From: Streptomyces sp. NBC_01446
GTDB taxonomy: Bacteria; Actinomycetota; Actinomycetes; Streptomycetales; Streptomycetaceae
Direction of reading: 5' to 3'
Assembly: GCF_026340095.1 (NCBI RefSeq)
Contig: NZ_JAPEPO010000001.1
Span: forward strand, 1,116,001 to 1,180,000
Length of the DNA stretch: 64,000 bases
Below are positions 60,014 through 64,000 of this stretch, piece by piece; the first letter of the stretch is position 1, and every line of letters begins with the position of its first letter. The notes beneath the pieces were generated by a model. That model had not been told where the DNA came from and ran no database searches. It saw nothing but the letters and a program-made list of their open reading frames with translations. A program made the translations under genes and the position numbers.

Positions 60014-61055
60014 AGTCGGCGTAGGCGTCCCTGATCTGGTCGGTGGACAGATTGAGGTGCTCGAGGATCGTGTACCGGCCCGGACGGGTCTGCGGCGCGA
60101 ACTCCACGACCTGGACGAACTCGTCCACGGTGAAGCCGATCTCCTCGGGGGTCACGGGCAGGCCGTGCCTGCGCAGGACCTCGACCATGTACAGCGACTC
60201 CTCGCGCGCTCCCCGCAGGAACATCGCGAAGGCCGCGCCCAGGCCGCACTGCTCGCCGTGGCTGGCGGCGCGCTTGGGGAAGAGGAGGTCGAAGGCGTGG
60301 TTGATCTCGTGGCAGGCACCGGAGGCCGGACGGGAGTCGCCCGACACCGACATCGCGATACCGGTGAGGACCAGCCCCTCGGCCAGGACCTGGAGGAACG
60401 CGTCGTCCCCCACGCCGCCGGGGTGGCGCAGCACGGCCTCGCCGGCCTGGCGGGCCATGGCGGCGGCCAGGCCGTCGATGTCCTCGCCGCGCTCGCGCGC
60501 GGCCAGCTCCCAGTCCGCGATCGCGGAGATGTTGGACAGGGCGTCACCGATCCCGGACCGCACGAAGCGGACCGGGGCCTCACGGATGATGTCGAGGTCG
60601 ATGACGACCGCGATCGGGTTCGGCACACCGTACGAGCCACGGCCCGCGTCGTTGTCGAGCGTCGCGACCGGCGAGCACAGGCCGTCGTGCGACAGGTTCG
60701 TCGCGACGGCGACAAGCGGCAGGCCGACGCGCGCCGCGGCGAACTTGGCGCAGTCGATGATCTTGCCGCCGCCGAGGCCCACGACCGCGTCGTAGCGGCC
60801 CTTCTTGATGGCCTCGGCGAGCTTGATCGCGTCGTCGAGCGTCCCGCCGCCGACCTCGAACCACTCCGCACGGGGCAGCTGCGGCTCGAGGCGCTTGCGC
60901 AGGACGGCGCCCGAGCCACCGCTGATCGCGATGGCCAGGCGTCCGGTGGACGACGAGATCCGCTGGTCGGCGAGAACGGTCGCCAGGTCGTCGATCGCCC
61001 CCGCCCGGATGTCGACGACAACCGGCGAGGGGATGAGCCTCGTCAGTACTGGCAC
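59991..61055 (-). CDS. Glycerol-1-phosphate dehydrogenase-like (iron/zinc alcohol dehydrogenase fold)
   Basis: 354-residue cytosolic dehydrogenase related to archaeal EgsA and bacterial AraM. NAD-binding GLGGGKIIDCAKFAA, metal-site segments NLSHDGLCSPVA, SRPASGACHEINHAFD and AASHGEQCGLG are all present, with two histidines and an aspartate as likely Zn ligands. It may reduce DHAP to sn-glycerol-1-phosphate or a related ketose phosphate to a polyol phosphate. GTG 61055 overlaps the nucleotidyltransferase gene by 13 bp. Position between a nucleotidyltransferase and a CDP-alcohol transferase suggests it makes the alcohol phosphate. Confidence 0.88.
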   Translation of the reverse strand: MPVLTRLIPSPVVVDIRAGAIDDLATVLADQRISSSTGRLAIAISGGSGAVLRKRLEPQLPRAEWFEVGGGTLDDAIKLAEAIKKGRYDAVVGLGGGKIIDCAKFAAARVGLPLVAVATNLSHDGLCSPVATLDNDAGRGSYGVPNPIAVVIDLDIIREAPVRFVRSGIGDALSNISAIADWELAARERGEDIDGLAAAMARQAGEAVLRHPGGVGDDAFLQVLAEGLVLTGIAMSVSGDSRPASGACHEINHAFDLLFPKRAASHGEQCGLGAAFAMFLRGAREESLYMVEVLRRHGLPVTPEEIGFTVDEFVQVVEFAPQTRPGRYTILEHLNLSTDQIRDAYADYAKAIGS

Positions 61056-61795
61056 GCGATAACACGTCCCTTGGCGAGGTCGTCGTGGTTGTCGATCTCG
61101 ACCCACTTGACGTCGCCGATCGGGGCTACGTCGATCCTGAAGCCACGGTTCACGAGCTCCTGGTAACCGTGCTCGTAGAACTGCTGCGGGTCCGTCTCGA
61201 AGACGGTCTTGAGCGCGTCGGCGAGCTCGTCGGCCGCCTCGCCCTCGATGAGCGTGACGCCGATGTACTCACCGGTCGCCTCAGCCGGGTCCATCAGCTT
61301 GGTGATCTTCGTCATGCCGCCCTCGGGGCCGACGACGACCTTCATCTCCTCGTCGGCGAGGGACTTCACCGTGTCGAGGGCGAGGATGATCTTCTTGCCG
61401 TCACCGCGGGCGGCGAGCAGCGTCTTCTCGACGGAGACCGGGTGCACGGTGTCGCCGTTGGCGAGGATCACGGAGTGCTTGATCGCGTCACGGCCGCACC
61501 ACAGGGAGTAGGCGTTGTTCCACTCCTCGGCCTTGTCGTTGTCGATCAGGGTGATCTTGACGCCGTACTTCTGCTCGAGCGCCTCGCGACGCTCGTAGAC
61601 GGCCTCCTTGCGGTACCCGACGATGATCGCGACCTCGGTGAGACCGATCTCGGCGAAGTTGCCGAGGGTCAGGTCCAGAACCGTGAGGCTCTCCTCGTCA
61701 CCCTCGGGGCCGACCGGCACCAGGGCCTTGGGCAGGGTGTCGGTGTAGGGACGCAGACGCCGTCCGGCGCCGGCAGCCAGCACGAGGCCGATCAT
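61043..61795 (-). CDS. Nucleotidyltransferase (LicC/IPCT/PntC-like, probable CTP-dependent)
   Basis: 250-residue NTP transferase. The N-terminal GLVLAAGAGRRLRPYTDTLP, KALVPVG and ANGDTVHP motifs define the fold. The segments EWNNAYSLWCG and KWVEIDNHDDL resemble phosphocholine, inositol-phosphate or phosphonate cytidylyltransferases more than glucose-1-phosphate enzymes. It would activate an alcohol phosphate as its CDP derivative. The start overlaps the upstream gene's stop (ATGA). Base specificity for CTP is inferred from the family resemblance and the neighbouring CDP-alcohol transferases. Confidence 0.87.
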   Translation of the reverse strand: MIGLVLAAGAGRRLRPYTDTLPKALVPVGPEGDEESLTVLDLTLGNFAEIGLTEVAIIVGYRKEAVYERREALEQKYGVKITLIDNDKAEEWNNAYSLWCGRDAIKHSVILANGDTVHPVSVEKTLLAARGDGKKIILALDTVKSLADEEMKVVVGPEGGMTKITKLMDPAEATGEYIGVTLIEGEAADELADALKTVFETDPQQFYEHGYQELVNRGFRIDVAPIGDVKWVEIDNHDDLAKGRVIACQY

Positions 61796-63633
61796 GCGGG
61801 TTCTCCTTCATCGTGTACGGCGGGTGCGCCGCGCCTGTGGGCGGTCACCCAGTAGCGGATGCTCTCGACGAGCACCACCAGTGCCACGGCCACGGCGCAA
61901 ACCGTGAGCGCGACAGTGAAATCTGTGTTGGTGAGCAGTGCGGCGATCACAGTGACCACCAGCGTCCTGCCCTCGTGCCCGCCGATCGCCCGGACCAGCC
62001 AGTGCGGGGGCGCGCCGGTGCCACCGCGGATGCGGTACACCGTGTCGTAGTGATGGTAGGCGACCGCGGCCACCAGTCCGAAAGCCGCCGGCAACGCTCC
62101 GTTTACGTCCGCTTTCGCTGCGATCAACAGGATCGTGCCGTATTCGGCGGCGCGGAAGACGGGCGGGACCAGCCAGTCGAGGGGGCCCTTGAGGGGGCGC
62201 GAGACGGCCGCGGCGGAGGTCAGCGCGTAGACGGCGGCGCCGAGGACGGGCCACCAGCTGCCGTAGTCCGACAGCGCGGTGGCGAGTACGAGGACCAGGG
62301 CGCCGAGTGCGGCGATCGCGGGGGCCGTGTGACGAGGCACACCGCGCACCGCGCGCTGGAGCAGCTGGCTCAGGGGCCCGCTGTCGGAGAGCTCCGTGAG
62401 GGCCTGCGCGGCCCGGTCCGTGCGGGTGGCGCGGCGGGTCAGCGAGCGCAGGACGCGGCCGGCCGTGGTGTACGTCGCCGCGAGTGCGCAGCCGATCAGC
62501 AGGACGATGAACGTGATGCGCGGCGTCGTCAGCGCGGTCAGCACCGCGATCAGGGCCCAGCGTTCGCCGATCGGCAGCACTATCATCCGGCGCACCCAGA
62601 CCGTCCACCCGACGCTGTCGAGCTTGTCCGAGAGGGCCGCGGTGGGGCTGGTGTTGGCCGTCGCGTCGTGGTTCGCCTCGTTGAAGGAGAAGTCCACGAC
62701 ATGGCGGCAGGTCTGCAGGACCATCGCGCCGAGCGCGAGCGCCCACACGTCGTCGCCTCCCCCACTGCCGCTCGCGGCCGATGCGCCGAGCGCGAGGCCC
62801 GCGTAGTAGGCGTACTCCTTGGCGCGGTCGAAGGTCGCGTCGAGCCAGGCGCCGAGCGTCGAGTACTGCAGGGAGTAGCGGGCGAGCTGCCCGTCCGTGC
62901 AGTCCAGGACGAAGGAGAAGAGGAGCAGCAGCCCCGCGGCGACGAAGCCGACGCGGGTGCCGGTGGCCGCGCAGCCCGCCGCGATCAGCGCGGTGAGCAG
63001 CGAGGCGGTCGTCACCTGGTTCGGGGTGAGACCGCGCCGGGCGCACCAGCGGGCGATGTAGCGGGAGTACGGGCTGATGCAGTAGGTCGTGAAGAAGCCG
63101 TCGCGCGCCTTGACCGCCGTACGCAGCCGGATCGCCTCGTCGTCGACGGCGGCGACCGCCTGGCGGGCCTCGTTGCGGGCCTGCGGGTCGGCGGGCACGG
63201 CGGCGACGAGCTCACCGAGGTCGGGGCGGTGCACCTCGGTGCCGTATGCCGCTGCCAGGCGCTCGGCGACGCGATCGGCGAGCACGCCGGCCAGGGTGCC
63301 GGCGCGCGTACCGAAGTCCGTCGGGGAAGGCTCTTGGGCGGTGTCGCGCAGGGCGCCGGTCAGCGCCTCGCGGGCCGCGGGCTGTACGGAGACGGCTCCG
63401 GGGACGGCCGAGGCGGCGAAGCGGGGGTCGGTGAGGCCGAGACGCAGGGCGTGGGTGTGGCCCACGAAGCCCGCGTCGACGAGCGCGACCCGCTGTCCTG
63501 CCGGGACCGCGGCGAGCGCCGTCCCTGCCTGTGCGGCGTCCGGGGCGAGCCGCACGTCGAAGCCGAGTGCCCGCAGCTCGCCCTCGAGCGACGACCCGGG
63601 TACCGGCTGACCGGTGACGATGGCGGTCGACAG
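61792..63633 (-). CDS. Large CDP-alcohol phosphatidyltransferase with N-terminal DUF5941-type region
   Basis: About 613 residues. The first ~190 residues form a soluble domain of unknown function (opening STAIVTGQPVPGSSLEG); a CDP-OH-P motif follows (DCTDGQLARYSLQYSTLGAW, then LDATFDRAKEY) within a polytopic membrane region, and additional helices fill the C-terminal half. The start appears to be CTG 63633: an AAGGAG lies nine bases upstream, and the coding frame runs from a TGA only seven codons... earlier starts being absent, while the next GTG (63555) would remove a well-formed N-terminus. It overlaps the nucleotidyltransferase (ATGA). Confidence 0.86.
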   Translation of the reverse strand: MSTAIVTGQPVPGSSLEGELRALGFDVRLAPDAAQAGTALAAVPAGQRVALVDAGFVGHTHALRLGLTDPRFAASAVPGAVSVQPAAREALTGALRDTAQEPSPTDFGTRAGTLAGVLADRVAERLAAAYGTEVHRPDLGELVAAVPADPQARNEARQAVAAVDDEAIRLRTAVKARDGFFTTYCISPYSRYIARWCARRGLTPNQVTTASLLTALIAAGCAATGTRVGFVAAGLLLLFSFVLDCTDGQLARYSLQYSTLGAWLDATFDRAKEYAYYAGLALGASAASGSGGGDDVWALALGAMVLQTCRHVVDFSFNEANHDATANTSPTAALSDKLDSVGWTVWVRRMIVLPIGERWALIAVLTALTTPRITFIVLLIGCALAATYTTAGRVLRSLTRRATRTDRAAQALTELSDSGPLSQLLQRAVRGVPRHTAPAIAALGALVLVLATALSDYGSWWPVLGAAVYALTSAAAVSRPLKGPLDWLVPPVFRAAEYGTILLIAAKADVNGALPAAFGLVAAVAYHHYDTVYRIRGGTGAPPHWLVRAIGGHEGRTLVVTVIAALLTNTDFTVALTVCAVAVALVVLVESIRYWVTAHRRGAPAVHDEGEPA

Positions 63634-63918
63634 ACGAACTCACTCCTTGGATTGCCTGCACGCCGGCGCAGCGGGGCACAGGCGTGATGGGGGCGCCCCG
63701 GGCCGAGATCGGCCGGGCGGCACGTCGGCAGAGGCTATCGGATGATGAGAAGCCGACGTTCACCGCCCGTTTACGGCCCGATAAGAGCGGTCTGAGTGTG
63801 CGCGACCGCCCCGTCATCATTGTCGATCAAGGCCCCGCCCCACAAACTGCCGGTCCCGCGAAGGCCCGGGACGGCACGTCGCGAGAGCACATAGGGGCAC
63901 ACCCTAGGGTGGTCGACC
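63634..63918. other. Divergent promoter region
   Basis: 285 bp between the large CDP-alcohol transferase and the galE-like gene. It should contain both promoters. ACCCTAGGGT (63901-63910) is a 10-bp palindrome close to the galE start. No gene is visible. Confidence 0.45.
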
Positions 63919-64000
63919 ATGACATGGCTGATCACAGGTGGAGCGGGTTATATCGGGGCACATGTGGCGCGGGCGATGGCTGCCGCCGGTGAGGACGTGG
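63919..64000 (+). CDS. galE: UDP-glucose 4-epimerase-like, partial
   Basis: First 27 codons only, cut by the window edge. The extended SDR nucleotide-binding start MTWLITGGAGYIGAHVARAM is that of GalE-type epimerases. It is divergent from the envelope-glycan cluster and may supply UDP-galactose for it; other SDR epimerases share this start, so the identity is provisional. Confidence 0.8.
   Translation, partial: MTWLITGGAGYIGAHVARAMAAAGEDV

Noticed and set aside
1..64000. Secondary-metabolite gene cluster
   Set aside because: Apart from the hopanoid operon there are no polyketide, peptide synthetase or terpene cyclase genes; hopanoid genes are usually core chromosome in Streptomyces.

Overview
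The window is a very GC-rich stretch with GTG/ATG starts, GTGA/ATGA gene overlaps and strong GGAGG-type ribosome sites. It carries a conservon (cvnABCD), a complete hopanoid operon and a LysM/M23 endopeptidase gene behind a cyclic di-AMP riboswitch-like leader. Together these indicate a Streptomyces chromosome (or a close relative). No rRNA, tRNA or CRISPR array was seen.

Layout. 1-2015: the start of an ABC permease gene, divergent from a LacI-type regulator with a palindromic operator between them. 2032-5287: a LysR regulator plus kbl and tdh (threonine to glycine and acetyl-CoA). 5511-7219: an intact IS1182-type element with 19-bp terminal repeats and a CTAG target duplication, inserted exactly at the stop codon of the next gene. 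7220-23343: a glycan/glycoprotein utilisation locus. It holds a secreted beta-helix protein, a secreted M1 peptidase, a sugar-type binding lipoprotein with two permeases (no ATPase), a D-2-hydroxyacid dehydrogenase, a LacI regulator, a secreted M60-like metallopeptidase, a PL8 polysaccharide lyase and a DUF2264 protein. Three copies of a TAGNA(A/C)NCGNTTAC motif lie in its promoter regions. 23349-26924: a conservon. 27330-28550: a metallo-beta-lactamase-fold hydrolase.

28920-38929: an operon of acyl-CoA dehydrogenase, TPP-dependent 2-oxo-acid decarboxylase (AruI-like), Glu/Leu/Phe/Val-type dehydrogenase and ADP-forming acyl-CoA ligase, each gene overlapping the next by 4 bp. Nearby are an XRE regulator, a SnoaL-like protein, an APC amino-acid permease and a TetR regulator. 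The 18-bp site ACTGA-N8-TCAGT occurs twice before the operon and once between the permease and tetR, which links them into one likely amino-acid catabolic regulon. 39037-43089: a GDSL hydrolase, LysM/M23 endopeptidase, tyrosine phosphatase, small membrane protein and XRE-cupin regulator.

43182-56103: hopanoid operon, read leftward: hpnC, hpnD, a 49-aa ORF, hpnE, a polyprenyl synthase, shc, hpnG-like, hpnH, ispG, dxs and an hpnO-like aminotransferase. It makes C5 precursors, squalene, hopene and then side-chain-extended aminohopanoids. 56527-63633: a second leftward cluster with a TagGH-like exporter, a family 2 glycosyltransferase, two CDP-alcohol phosphotransferases, a glycerol-1-phosphate-dehydrogenase-like enzyme and a LicC/IPCT-like nucleotidyltransferase. 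This set suggests synthesis and export of an undescribed CDP-polyol-derived envelope glycan or lipid. The window ends in the start of a galE-like epimerase gene.

The most promising material is the CDP-polyol cluster, the glycan locus with its deduced operator, the TetR amino-acid regulon, and two tiny ORFs coupled to hopanoid genes.
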